Assembly: GCA_033549365.1 (NCBI GenBank) | Contig: JAWSUF010000003.1 | Span: forward strand, 62,001 to 126,000 | Reading direction: 5' to 3' | DNA from: Acidobacteriota bacterium | Lineage (GTDB): Bacteria > Acidobacteriota > Aminicenantia > Aminicenantales > Saccharicenantaceae | Length of the DNA stretch: 64,000 nucleotides | In this document: one piece after another, positions 34,603 to 45,066 of the stretch | Layout: each line of letters starts with the position of its first letter | How positions within the stretch are numbered: position 1 is the first letter of the stretch | The notes under the pieces: generated by a model | The model's input: the letters and a program-made list of their open reading frames with translations, nothing else | The model's database searches: none | What the model was told of the DNA's origin: nothing | Translations under genes and position numbers: made by a program

Positions 34603-34792
34603 TTTCGGGCGCGGGCGGAAAAAGCGCCAAGTTTTCTTTCTCTTCTTCAAGGCGCTTTTTCCCCTACGGGCGAGCCGATCTCACCACATCGATTTCGTCC
34701 CGGCCTGCTCGACGTAGCTCAACTACGCCTGCGCAGTCCGCAACTCATCGCTGCGGCAACCTCGACTCGCGCCCGCACCCTCTAGTTTCGGG
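34587..34792 (+). repeat. Short-form dispersed repeat flanked by 23-bp direct repeats
   Basis: Element core 34607-34780 (174 bases). Head hairpin GGAAAAAGCGCC (34617-34628) with GGCGCTTTTTCC (34651-34662), 22-nt loop; conserved block CGGGCGAGCCGATCTCACCA at 34667-34686; CGTAG/CTACG hairpin at 34713-34727. Outer inverted repeat GGGCGCGGGCG/CGCCCGCACCC with one mismatch. The 23 bases at 34587-34609 (including the comF stop) recur exactly at 34770-34792. Confidence 0.8.
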
Positions 34793-34803
34793 TGCAGGAG
34801 AAA

Positions 34804-34835
34804 AAAAAGCCCCGGCCGTCAAGCCGGGGCTTTTT
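34804..34835. terminator. Bidirectional Rho-independent terminator
   Basis: AAAAAGCCCCGGC and GCCGGGGCTTTTT form a perfect 13-bp stem with loop CGTCAA. The A run on one side and T run on the other suit termination of both comF (plus) and hsp20 (minus). Confidence 0.85.
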
Positions 34836-34851
34836 CAATGGCTGAGGCGCG

Positions 34852-35316
34852 TTACTTCTTTTCGGCCTGCTGGGTCTTGAGAATCTTCACCTTGCGGGGC
34901 TTCAACTCGGGCTTCTTGGGCATGTGGATCTTCAGGAGTCCGTTTTCATGAGCGGCCTTGATGTTTTCCTGATCGACATACTGGGGCAGCGTGAACGACC
35001 TGACAAACGTCCCATAAGCGCGCTCGATCCGGTGATAGTTTTCCTCTTTTGTCTCGTGCTCGAACTTGCGCTCGCCTTTCAAGGTCAGAACATTGTCCTC
35101 GATGCTGAGCTCGACATCCTTCTCATCCACCCCGGGGATCTCGGCGCTGAGAATGAGCTCGTTGTCTTTCTCGTAAATGTCCACGGACGGAGACCAGGAT
35201 CCGCTGATCATGTCCCTCTCATCCCCACGGGAAGCCGCAGCATCCTCGAAAAGCCGGTTCATTTTTTCCCTCAGGGTCATCATATCCCTGAAAGGATCCC
35301 ATCTGATGATAGCCAT
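34852..35316 (-). CDS. Small heat-shock protein (Hsp20/IbpA family)
   Basis: ATP-independent chaperone that holds unfolded proteins. The 154 residues open with an IIRWDPFRDM leader. The alpha-crystallin domain is at about 42-135 (SVDIYEKDNELILSAEIPGV, then RSFTLPQYVDQENIKA) and the oligomerisation motif ENGLLKIHMPK is present. AGGAGG lies upstream of the ATG in an unusually AT-rich leader with a strong promoter. A CIRCE element is not seen. Confidence 0.96.
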   Translation of the reverse strand: MAIIRWDPFRDMMTLREKMNRLFEDAAASRGDERDMISGSWSPSVDIYEKDNELILSAEIPGVDEKDVELSIEDNVLTLKGERKFEHETKEENYHRIERAYGTFVRSFTLPQYVDQENIKAAHENGLLKIHMPKKPELKPRKVKILKTQQAEKK

Positions 35317-35348
35317 TTTTTAACCTCCTTATATCTTAGTGTGATAAT

Positions 35349-35377
35349 AATATAATATCTAAGTGCAAAAATGTCAA
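35349..35377 (-). promoter_or_regulatory. Promoter of the hsp20 gene
   Basis: On the minus strand TTGACA (35377-35372) and TATATT (35354-35349) are 17 bases apart. The whole region 35330-35410 is AT-rich, in sharp contrast to its surroundings. It looks like a housekeeping-type promoter rather than a sigma32 one. Confidence 0.55.
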
Positions 35378-35440
35378 GTATTATATAAATAATATTATAG
35401 GTATTTAATCAAAGAGTTTTTTTGGTAAGAGAAAGGCTGC

Positions 35441-36157
35441 CTATTCCCGGGCTGAACGTCCGGCGCCGCCGATCAGCACGACGGTTTCGCCTTTGAGTTG
35501 ACCGAGCCGGGATTCTTCGGCCAGGCTTTCGGCGGACCCTCTGATGAATTCCTCATGGATTTTGGTCAATTCCCTGGCGATAACGACCGGCCTGTCGCCG
35601 AGGACGTCTCGAACGGCCTCGAGAAAATTCGCCGCTTTTCTTGCGGGAAGATAGAAAACGAGGGTTCCTTTTTCCCCGGCCAGGGATTCGAGAAGCTTTT
35701 TTTGACCGGCCGCCTTTGGGGGCGGAAAGCCGAGGAAAAGAAAACGGTGAGCCGGCAGTCCCGAAGCCGAAATCGCGGCGGTCAGCGCGCACGGACCCGG
35801 GATGGGAATGACTTCGATCCCCCGGTCAAGGGCGTCTCTCAAAAGGGGGTAGCCGGGGTCGGATATCGCCGGAGTTCCCGCGTCCGTCACAAGGGCGATG
35901 TCGCGGCCGGATTCGAGGAGGGACAGGATTTGGGGGATCCGCCGGCTTTCGTGTGGCTGGTAGTAGCTGATCAGTCTTTTTTTGATTCCGTGGCTGTTGA
36001 AGATTTTAACCGTTCGGCGCGTGTCTTCACAGGCGACGGCTTCGACATCCCTGAGGATGCGAAGCGCCCGCAAGGTGATGTCCTCGAGGTTGCCGATGGG
36101 AGTGGCGACGACGAACAGGCGGCCTTTTTTCGGGGACGGACGATCGTCCGGGGCCAT
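35441..36157 (-). CDS. rsmI: 16S rRNA 2'-O-ribose C1402 methyltransferase
   Basis: 238 residues of the tetrapyrrole-methylase fold. Signature stretches: LFVVATPIGNLEDITLRAL at the N terminus, CEDTRRT, LVTDAGTPAISDPG and IPIPGPCALTAAISASGLP. Methylates the ribose of C1402 with SAM. Three bases separate it from the upstream nadE gene; the pairing has no obvious functional meaning. Confidence 0.97.
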   Translation of the reverse strand: MAPDDRPSPKKGRLFVVATPIGNLEDITLRALRILRDVEAVACEDTRRTVKIFNSHGIKKRLISYYQPHESRRIPQILSLLESGRDIALVTDAGTPAISDPGYPLLRDALDRGIEVIPIPGPCALTAAISASGLPAHRFLFLGFPPPKAAGQKKLLESLAGEKGTLVFYLPARKAANFLEAVRDVLGDRPVVIARELTKIHEEFIRGSAESLAEESRLGQLKGETVVLIGGAGRSARE

Positions 36158-36160
36158 GGT

Positions 36161-36973
36161 TCAGTCCTCCCGGTCGTGGGCGTAGAGAAAATCGTGGCCG
36201 ATCGTCCGGAAGGAGATTTTGGCGATGGGCGGAAGTTTTCTCTTGAACTCCGATTTTTTCATCATGGAGACGATGCGGTCGATGTCCGCCGGGTTGAGGC
36301 CGGATGCGGCGGCTTCCGTTCGGGATTTGCGACGATCGACAAGTTCGTAAAGTATGCGATCGATGGTTTCGTAGGTCAATCCGATTTCATCCTCATCCGT
36401 CTGGCCCGGCCAGAGTCCGGCCGTCGGGCGTTTGGACAGACAGCGATCCGGAACGCCGAGCCGGCGGGCCAGGGCTCGGACCTGAGTCTTGTAGAGATCG
36501 CCGATGGGATTGAAGGCACTGGCCATGTCGCCGTGCAGGGTTCCGTAGCCGATCAGGAGTTCGGTTTTATTGCTCGTTCCCAGGACAAGGGCCTTTTCCC
36601 GGGCCGAATGGTCGTAGAGAATGGACATTCGTTCCCGGGCCATCTTGTTGCCCTTCAGAACCCGGTTTGTCGTCGGGTGCGCGGCGAAATAGGCCTCGAT
36701 CTGGGGTGAGATGTCGATCGTTTTTGTCCGGATTCCGAAGGTTGCCGCAACGTCCCGGGCGTCGGCGACCTCTTCGGGAAAGGCTTGGCCCATGGGGAGG
36801 ATCAAGCCCAAAACGTTGCGCGGACCGAGGGCGCGGGAGGCCAGCCCGGCGCAGACCGAAGAGTCCAAACCCCCACTCAAGCCGAGGACGGCTTTGCGGA
36901 AACCGGCCCGCCTCCATTCGTCCTTGATGAAACGCGTCAGGACCTTTTCGACGAATTCTGGATCAATCTTCAT
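36161..36973 (-). CDS. nadE: NAD synthetase, ammonia-channelling (synthetase) subunit
   Basis: Amidates deamido-NAD with ATP. The 270 residues carry the ATP-pyrophosphatase P-loop SGGLDSS at 33-39, GTSNKTELLIGYGT, the GDMASAFNPIGDLYKTQV stretch and KRPTAGLWPGQTDEDEIG. The ATG overlaps the upstream glutaminase-like gene by 11 bases. A longer in-frame start lies inside that gene and is rejected. By itself this is the short, ammonia-dependent form; the neighbour probably supplies ammonia. Confidence 0.95.
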   Translation of the reverse strand: MKIDPEFVEKVLTRFIKDEWRRAGFRKAVLGLSGGLDSSVCAGLASRALGPRNVLGLILPMGQAFPEEVADARDVAATFGIRTKTIDISPQIEAYFAAHPTTNRVLKGNKMARERMSILYDHSAREKALVLGTSNKTELLIGYGTLHGDMASAFNPIGDLYKTQVRALARRLGVPDRCLSKRPTAGLWPGQTDEDEIGLTYETIDRILYELVDRRKSRTEAAASGLNPADIDRIVSMMKKSEFKRKLPPIAKISFRTIGHDFLYAHDRED

Positions 36974-37817
36974 CCGTGCGGAGAATCCTTTCGAGGGACC
37001 GGGCCACGGCATCGGGCCGGTCTTCTCTTTTAAAACTCCGGGACCGGCGGGCCGAAGCGACGGCGTCAAGCGATATGTCGTGAAGGAGAAAGTCGTCGTC
37101 GAGATAGGCGGCCCGGGCCTCGAGATTTCCGTCGGGACCGTAAATGAACGAACCGCCGGCGAATGTCATGCCGTCCTCGACGCCCGTCCGATTGCAATAG
37201 ACGACGAAGGCCGTGGAAAAAAACGCCTGGGCCTCGCCCATGAGTTCCCACATCCGGCTGGTCGTGAAGGCGCCCTTTCCGGATGACCCCCGGCCCGGTG
37301 CGGCGGATATGGCGATCATGATTTCGGCTCCGTCCGCAAACAGGGAATAGCCGGAACCGGCACTCAGAAAATCCCGGCAGATCATAAGTCCCGTCCGGCC
37401 GAAAGGCGCCGATAAAGCGGAAAACGAGCGTCCGGCGGCGAAAAACCGGGCTTCCTCGAACATCCCGCCGGTCGGGAGAAAAACCTTGCGGTGAATATGA
37501 AGAAGCTTTCCTCCGGCCAGGCAGGCGGCCGCATTGTAAACCAGACCCCGGGCCCGCGGGGTTTCTTCGACGAAGCCGAAGATGACGGCGATTCGACGGC
37601 TTTCGTTTCGCAGTTTGCGGAAAACCGGGCTGCGGTCGGGATTCAACGCCACCTCAGCGGCGAGATCCCGAAGATGATATCCGGTCAGGCTCAATTCCGG
37701 AAAAACAATCAAATCGGCGCCCTCTTCGGCGGCCGTTTCAATGTGTTCCAGATGGGTCTCGAGATTTTTCGGGATATTTCCAAGAGCCGGAGCGAATTGA
37801 GAAAGAGCGATTTTCAT
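36963..37817 (-). CDS. Nitrilase-family glutaminase, probable partner of NadE
   Basis: 284 residues with the carbon-nitrogen hydrolase triad Glu41 (FPELSLTGYHLRDL), Lys111 (HRKVFLPTGGMFEEARFF) and Cys147 (LMICRDF). These surroundings, and the GGSFIYGPDGNLEA stretch, are those of the glutaminase domain that is normally fused to the N terminus of NAD synthetase, not of general amidases. Here it is a separate gene overlapping nadE by 11 bases. The position after the nucleophile is Arg instead of the common Glu. Likely a split glutamine-dependent NAD synthetase. Confidence 0.8.
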   Translation of the reverse strand: MKIALSQFAPALGNIPKNLETHLEHIETAAEEGADLIVFPELSLTGYHLRDLAAEVALNPDRSPVFRKLRNESRRIAVIFGFVEETPRARGLVYNAAACLAGGKLLHIHRKVFLPTGGMFEEARFFAAGRSFSALSAPFGRTGLMICRDFLSAGSGYSLFADGAEIMIAISAAPGRGSSGKGAFTTSRMWELMGEAQAFFSTAFVVYCNRTGVEDGMTFAGGSFIYGPDGNLEARAAYLDDDFLLHDISLDAVASARRSRSFKREDRPDAVARSLERILRTDED

Positions 37818-37943
37818 GATCTCAAGTTATCACAGGCGGCCGGCCATTTTCAAACCCGCCGAAAAGAACAATTCCGGTCCTTGAAAAAAGCGTCGGCTTG
37901 GGATATAAAAAGGCAGATCGAATGAAATCCGGACAGGGTTGAT

Positions 37944-39407
37944 ATGAATCATATCTCCATTTGGCTCAGGAATATTTATTTCAACGGGAAAACCGGGCTT
38001 CTGATTTTCAAATCGGGCGAGATCTCCAAGAAGTTCTTTTTTCAAAAGGGCCGCCTGGTTCATGTGAAAACCAATCTGGCGGAGGAGAGACTGGGAAACA
38101 TCCTGTTCCGGCTGGGCATGATCACTCGGGAAAAACAGGAGACGCTCGACCGGGATCTTTCGCCCAACCGGGCGCTCGGCGAGGTTCTTGTCGGCAGCGG
38201 GGTGATTACACCCAGGGATCTCGATGAAGCGTTGGTCGCTCAGATGAAAGAAGTGGTGATGAATACCTTTCCTTTCTATGATGCGGATTTTGTGTTTCAT
38301 CCTCAGGACATTTCTCCCACGGATGGGGAAGAGTCCGGGCCGGATATGCCCGGTCTGATCGAGTCCGGGATCCGAGGTATGCCTTATCATGAAGCTTTGC
38401 CGGCGTTTTTAGCCGGAAAAGTTTTTTCCGTGAAAAGCCGGGACTTGGCCCGTCTGCTCCCGCCGGAAGACATCGGGCTTCTGGACCTTTTCAACGGACA
38501 GGCAACCGCTGAAACCGTCAGAGCCGGAACCGGCATGGATCCGGAACTTTTCTGGCGTCGGCTTTTGATCTTCTATTGTCTCGATCTGGTCGACGCTCAG
38601 AAGGGAGAGACGACATTCTTCCAGACCGCGGATTTCGAGCCGCCCGCTCCTGAAGTCCGAGAATCCTCAAATGACAGAGATCTGATCGCCGAAATCCTGG
38701 CTTTCCGCGGCAAGATTGCGGCCCTGAATTATTACCGGATTCTCGGAGTTCCCCGAAACGCCACGGAACAGGACATCAAAAAAGCCTATTTCCACCTGGC
38801 CCGGAAGTATCATCCGGATCGCCTGGGTCCGGAGCTGTCGGCCGATTACCGGCGCCAGATCGACGACATCTTCCAAACGATCACCACGGCCTATAAAACG
38901 CTTGTCGGGCGGGACACCCGCCGGGCCTACGACGGCAAGATGAACATCCCGGCCTCGGAAACCGAGGATGTCCAGGCCGGCCAGAAGCGGGCGGATGTCA
39001 AGTTCCGCCAGGGAAAAACCCTCTACAACCAGGGGCGCTATGAAGAGGCGGCGATTCTTCTTGAAGAGGCGGTGAGGCTGAAAAAGGACAAGGGCGATTT
39101 TTTCCTGCTGCTGGCGCTGACTCAGAACCGCCTGCCCGGACAAGGCCGGAAAGCCGAAGTCAATTTTCTGAAAGCCATCGCCCTCGAACCCTGGAATCCC
39201 GAAGGCTATGTCGGCCTGGGATATCTCTACAAAAAGGAAGACATGACGATCAAGGCTCTGCGACAGTTTCAGAAGGCCGTTGAGCTGGATCCCGATCACA
39301 GAACGGCCGTTCACGAAGTGGAATTTCTTGGCGGCAATCAGCGAAAAAAGAAGCTGTTCGGAGTCCTGCCGCTGGATCTCTTCAAGAAATCCGGAAAAAC
39401 CCCCTAG
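37944..39407 (+). CDS. DUF4388 - DnaJ domain - TPR fusion protein
   Basis: 487 residues, probably cytoplasmic. About 1-110 resembles DUF4388 (GKTGLLIFKSGEISKKFFFQKG), a domain of two-component and gliding proteins in Deltaproteobacteria and Acidobacteriota. A J domain follows with its HPD motif at 290-292 (ARKYHPDRLG). TPR-like helices occupy about 345-460. The J domain should stimulate a DnaK-type chaperone; the flanking parts suggest recruitment to a particular client or complex. Stands alone between minus-strand genes. Confidence 0.82.
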   Translation: MNHISIWLRNIYFNGKTGLLIFKSGEISKKFFFQKGRLVHVKTNLAEERLGNILFRLGMITREKQETLDRDLSPNRALGEVLVGSGVITPRDLDEALVAQMKEVVMNTFPFYDADFVFHPQDISPTDGEESGPDMPGLIESGIRGMPYHEALPAFLAGKVFSVKSRDLARLLPPEDIGLLDLFNGQATAETVRAGTGMDPELFWRRLLIFYCLDLVDAQKGETTFFQTADFEPPAPEVRESSNDRDLIAEILAFRGKIAALNYYRILGVPRNATEQDIKKAYFHLARKYHPDRLGPELSADYRRQIDDIFQTITTAYKTLVGRDTRRAYDGKMNIPASETEDVQAGQKRADVKFRQGKTLYNQGRYEEAAILLEEAVRLKKDKGDFFLLLALTQNRLPGQGRKAEVNFLKAIALEPWNPEGYVGLGYLYKKEDMTIKALRQFQKAVELDPDHRTAVHEVEFLGGNQRKKKLFGVLPLDLFKKSGKTP

Positions 39408-39415
39408 CCGGCGAA

Positions 39416-41464
<2,049 letters not shown>

Positions 41465-42646
41465 CTACTTGACGCCCAATCTCTTTTTTGTGTCCGCGAT
41501 CAATGAGTTGAACTTGTCGACGGCCGCCTTCTGGGCCGCTTCCAACTTCTGGATGGCCGCTTTCTGGGCCTCGATGTTTTCCGTAATGTTTTGGATGGCC
41601 CTTTTGTCGGCCGCCGTCAGCTCTTCATCGGACTTATCTCCGAACCTCTTGTTGTAATCCGCGGTGATCTCGTTCAGATAGGCGACCTTCTCCTGCATTT
41701 CCTTGATGTTTTCGTTGTAACGCAGGTCCTTGTTGGCCGTGAAAAACAGGCTTTCCGCGAGACTCATGGCCTGTTTGGACTGGGAAGGATAGAGGAAACT
41801 GGCTTCCAGGAGATAGCGGACGGCCTCTTCGGCCTGGCGGGAGTCGGTTTTGGCTTTCCGGGCCAGGATGATGCCGATGTTGTAGGCCAGCTCTCCGGTT
41901 CTCTTCTTGGCGTAGGATTCCTTGAACAGGGGCAGGGCTTCGTCCTGCTTGCCGGCCCGGAGGAGAGTCAGGGCCAGCATGGTTCCGGCTTCATGATCCT
42001 TGGAGACGGAATACGCGGCGCGAAAAGCTCTTTCGGCATCGGCATAGTTTTTGCCGTCGTAAAGGATCTTGGCGGTCTTCTTGAGCGCGGCCAGGATCTG
42101 GGGGTTTTTGAGGAGTCCGTAGGCGTTGACGTAGGCGTCGACGGCGCCTTTGAAGTCCTTGGCTTTCTCCATGGCCTGACCCTGGGCGAAATGACCGGCG
42201 CCCATAATGGCCGTCCACTGGGCGGCCTCGGAAGGCTCCTTGTCCTTGTTGGCGCGTCCAACGGCGACGGCCGCACCGGCATGAGCCTGAGCTTTGTCCA
42301 GATTTTGTCCCGACTCGCTATAAAGCCCGGACAGGGTCAGCAGAACCTGGACCTTGGTCAGGTCGTCGAGTCCCTTGAATGTCAGGGCTTTTTCGCCGTA
42401 CTCGATGCTTTCCTTGGCCGACTTGGTCGGGCAGGGCGTCAGACAAAGGTGAGCATAGGCGAAATTTTCGTATTGGGAGCCCTTACCGCCGTGTTTGGCG
42501 ATAAAATCTTTAAGGCCCTGAACCTTTTTGCAGGGATCACTTTCCGTCATGGCCTTGATGTAGTCTTCGTCGGCCTGGTTCTGGGCACTGAGAAAAGGCG
42601 CCGCCGCAAGTGCCAGGACTATGAGGGTCACGATCGTTTTTTTCAT
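41465..42646 (-). CDS. Exported TPR-repeat protein of unknown function
   Basis: 393 residues with a signal peptide (about 1-21, TLIVLALAAAPFLSAQ). The mature protein is a series of TPR-like helical pairs over about 40-300, followed by a C-terminal coiled coil rich in Gln, Lys and Ala (QNITENIEAQKAAIQKLEAA). Likely periplasmic scaffold; partners cannot be inferred. Promoter-like TATAAT lies upstream in the divergent region shared with murB. Confidence 0.75.
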   Translation of the reverse strand: MKKTIVTLIVLALAAAPFLSAQNQADEDYIKAMTESDPCKKVQGLKDFIAKHGGKGSQYENFAYAHLCLTPCPTKSAKESIEYGEKALTFKGLDDLTKVQVLLTLSGLYSESGQNLDKAQAHAGAAVAVGRANKDKEPSEAAQWTAIMGAGHFAQGQAMEKAKDFKGAVDAYVNAYGLLKNPQILAALKKTAKILYDGKNYADAERAFRAAYSVSKDHEAGTMLALTLLRAGKQDEALPLFKESYAKKRTGELAYNIGIILARKAKTDSRQAEEAVRYLLEASFLYPSQSKQAMSLAESLFFTANKDLRYNENIKEMQEKVAYLNEITADYNKRFGDKSDEELTAADKRAIQNITENIEAQKAAIQKLEAAQKAAVDKFNSLIADTKKRLGVK

Positions 42647-42755
42647 ACGCCACCTCGCGCGAATATTTCAGGCATGATAGCCTGTAAAAAAGCAAATGTC
42701 AACATGCCCTTTACCATTATACAGCAAGAGCCATGCCAACATCACTAAAACGATT

Positions 42756-42785
42756 TTGCATATCCGATGCTTCCTGTCCTATAAT
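42756..42785 (+). promoter_or_regulatory. Promoter of murB, implying a leaderless transcript
   Basis: TTGCAT at 42756-42761 and a perfect TATAAT at 42780-42785, 18 bases apart. The murB ATG begins eight bases after the -10 box, at about where transcription should start, leaving no room for a ribosome-binding site. Confidence 0.55.
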
Positions 42786-42793
42786 GGCCGGCG

Positions 42794-43738
42794 ATGAGGG
42801 GTCTTGAGCTTCTGGAAGCCCTGTTGAAGAACAAGGCGGGACTTCGGCCTCGCCGCAACGTGCCGCTCTGCCGATATTCATGGTTCCGCATCGGAGGCAA
42901 AGCGGATCTTTTTCTCGAGGCCGGGTCGATCTCGGAATTGACTCATGCCGTCGTGTCGGCGCGCCGAGCGGGTGTCCCTTATTACATTATCGGATCGGGG
43001 AGCAATATGCTTTTCGACGACCGGGGATACCGGGGCCTTGTCGTTCAGAACTCCGCATGCAGCATCCGGTTCGGAGCGGACGAGGAAAGTCTGGAGATCG
43101 AGTCCGGAGCGCCGCTGGCCGGGATTCTTCAATGGGCGGCGAAACATAACCTGGCCGGCCTGGAGTTCCTGGCCGGAATCCCCGGAACCGCCGGAGGGGC
43201 TTTCTATTCCAATGCCGGAGCTTTCGGCCGGTGCATCGCTGAGGTGGTCGAATACGGAGAGGTTTTGGATCTTCAGGGGGAAAAGGGGAGAATGTCTCCG
43301 GAGGCGTTCTCTTTCGGATACCGGTTTTCCGCCCTCCAGAAGCATCATGCCGTGCTTCTCGGCGCCGGGCTCCGCCTAGCCAAAGGCGACGGAAAAAGCA
43401 TCCGTGCCGCCTTAACCGGCCATATGCGGGAGCGCCGGGCGAAACATCCGCCACGGGGAACGGCCTGTGCCGGAAGCTATTTCAAGAACCCGCCGGGAGA
43501 TGCCGGCCGACGGGTTCCGGCCGGACAACTTCTCGAAAGATCCGGCGCCCGCGGCCTCAAAGTCGGGGATGCGGCGGTTTCCGACATCCACTGCAATTTC
43601 ATCGTCAATCTCGGCCGGGCGAAAGCCGGAGATGTCCTCATACTCGCCGAGGAACTCCGGGACAGAGTGTTCCGGACCTGTGGGATTCTTCTCGAGGAAG
43701 AGGTCATTTATCTTCGAGAAGACGCATCAATGCCCTGA
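42794..43738 (+). CDS. murB: UDP-N-acetylenolpyruvoylglucosamine reductase
   Basis: Second step of UDP-N-acetylmuramate formation. The 314 residues contain the FAD-binding PYYIIGSGSNMLFDD, GLEFLAGIPGTAGGAFYSNAG, and the catalytic Ser region ACAGSYFKNPPG, with a closing Glu in ILLEEEVIYL. This is the longer type I/II-like form without the large Tyr-loop of E. coli. No Shine-Dalgarno precedes the ATG. Its last 35 bases overlap the convergent DUF2520 gene. Confidence 0.96.
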   Translation: MRGLELLEALLKNKAGLRPRRNVPLCRYSWFRIGGKADLFLEAGSISELTHAVVSARRAGVPYYIIGSGSNMLFDDRGYRGLVVQNSACSIRFGADEESLEIESGAPLAGILQWAAKHNLAGLEFLAGIPGTAGGAFYSNAGAFGRCIAEVVEYGEVLDLQGEKGRMSPEAFSFGYRFSALQKHHAVLLGAGLRLAKGDGKSIRAALTGHMRERRAKHPPRGTACAGSYFKNPPGDAGRRVPAGQLLERSGARGLKVGDAAVSDIHCNFIVNLGRAKAGDVLILAEELRDRVFRTCGILLEEEVIYLREDASMP

Positions 43739-44570
43739 CCGTCCGGACGGGAAGCTGTGCCTTCGCCGTGCGGTCAAGGCCGCGAAGCGCCAGGCCGATA
43801 TAGAGATCGCGGATGCCGGGTTCGCGGACAAGGGCGGCCAGATGGGCTTCGACGGTTCGGATATCGCCGCGGACGACGGGTCCTGTCAGGGCCTCGCGGG
43901 GGCCAATTTTTTTTACATTCTGTAAAGTTCTTTCGGCCAGGGGAAAAAGAATATCGGCCGCCTGTCGCGGATTGAACCCGGCTTCCTGCATCAAAACGGC
44001 GGCGGCGTCCAGGAGCGACGTCATTCCCCCCGAAGCCAGGTGACAGGCGGCATGGTAGAGGGCCTTGTGCTTCGGTTGTAGCGTCAAGATCCTGCCGCCG
44101 AGCCGCCGGGCGATTCGGCGGCCGAGATCGACGGCGGCGGCGTCTCCCTCCAAGACGAACGTGACGCCGCGAAAAGAGCCCGGTGCGGCGTCTTTTCTTG
44201 GGAAAGTCTGGGCCGGGTGAAACGAGGCCGTCAGCGCGCCCTTGGCCTTGAGGGGAGCCAGGACATCGGCGGCAAGAAGCCCGCTTGTATGAAAAACGGT
44301 TTTGCCCTTCCAATCGGAGAGGGTTGAGGCGAGCTTCCTAACCTGAGGGGCCAGAGCGTCGTCCGGAAGACAGAGAAAAACGACCTCGGCTGCGGCCGCG
44401 GCCCGGGCCGGCGAGGTCGTCGCCCGGGCGCCCCCGATGAGCCGGGCGCTTTCCCGGGCCGAGGGCCGGTTCCGGCAGGACACCGCGGCTACATCGAATC
44501 CTTTGGCGGCTATGGCGACACCCAGTGTCGTGCCGAGGCGGCCCGCGCCGACAACGGCGACCCGTGTCAT
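43704..44570 (-). CDS. Rossmann-fold/DUF2520 oxidoreductase-like protein
   Basis: 288 residues. N-terminal NAD(P)-binding fold starts VAVVGAGRLGTTLGVAIA, continuing with EVVFLCLPDDALAPQV and HTSGLLAADVL. The C-terminal DUF2520 helical domain follows. The SFHPAQTFP and KALYHAACHLASGGMTSLL motifs are typical of this F420/NADP-reductase-like family, whose substrate is not known; it is often next to pantothenate genes. Start placed at the ATG giving TRVAVVGAG; the upstream ATG-less extension overlaps the NYN gene. Confidence 0.85.
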   Translation of the reverse strand: MTRVAVVGAGRLGTTLGVAIAAKGFDVAAVSCRNRPSARESARLIGGARATTSPARAAAAAEVVFLCLPDDALAPQVRKLASTLSDWKGKTVFHTSGLLAADVLAPLKAKGALTASFHPAQTFPRKDAAPGSFRGVTFVLEGDAAAVDLGRRIARRLGGRILTLQPKHKALYHAACHLASGGMTSLLDAAAVLMQEAGFNPRQAADILFPLAERTLQNVKKIGPREALTGPVVRGDIRTVEAHLAALVREPGIRDLYIGLALRGLDRTAKAQLPVRTVRALMRLLEDK

Positions 44571-45052
44571 GACGATTTCCTTTTTCTCGAGAAAAGCTCT
44601 TCCCAAAGCCGCTGTTCAACCGGTGTCGGCGGCGTTTCGGTTTTTTCGAGTTCCCGGGCCTTGCGGCCTTCCTTGAGCGCGGCGCGGACGAGCCGGATAA
44701 ACTCGGGTGCGGTCAGTCCGGCGAAGCCTCGATTTCGTGCCGTGTCCCGAATTTCGCGGTCGGAGCTGACGACCACAAACCCCTTCTTGTCCTTTTCCCG
44801 GGAAATGAGGTTGTTGATCAGGGAATCGGCATCGGCGTCGTCTCCCGGATGGAGAACGAGAAACCGGGCATTGATTTCCCGGCGCAGCGGGAAGACGGCC
44901 GGCCGGTCGTCGAAGACCAGAACGATTTTCTTGCGCCTGATTTTTTGAAACATCAGCAGCCGGCCGATCAGGGCCTCGCGACTTGAAGGGTCGTGGAGAT
45001 CGAGATCGGGCCACTGGCCGATGAGATTGTTTCCGTCGATGAGAAAAGCCAT
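44567..45052 (-). CDS. NYN-domain (YacP-like) ribonuclease
   Basis: 161 residues resembling the PIN-like YacP/Rae1 group: FLIDGNNLIGQWPDL at the start, VLVFDDRPA, and an acid cluster DDADADSLI with VVSSDREI. Rae1 in Bacillus cuts mRNA on the ribosome; that role is a family-level guess here. The ATG lies just after the HIT gene stop, and the end overlaps the DUF2520 gene by four bases. All four genes from murA to DUF2520 run the same way. Confidence 0.85.
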   Translation of the reverse strand: MAFLIDGNNLIGQWPDLDLHDPSSREALIGRLLMFQKIRRKKIVLVFDDRPAVFPLRREINARFLVLHPGDDADADSLINNLISREKDKKGFVVVSSDREIRDTARNRGFAGLTAPEFIRLVRAALKEGRKARELEKTETPPTPVEQRLWEELFSRKRKSS

Positions 45053-45066
45053 GATCCCCGGGGTTT

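Noticed and set aside
34607-34780. The repeat hairpins as plain Rho-independent terminators
   Set aside because: Stems have A and T runs and several lie at gene ends, but the 17-22 nt loops are too large for typical terminators, a conserved body of more than 100 bases follows, and a proper terminator is present next to this copy. A terminating side effect is still possible.
35317-35400. CIRCE operator or sigma32 promoter in front of hsp20
   Set aside because: No TTAGCACTC-N9-GAGTGCTAA is present; the short CTTAG/CTAAG inverted pair is too weak to call, and the boxes match the housekeeping type.
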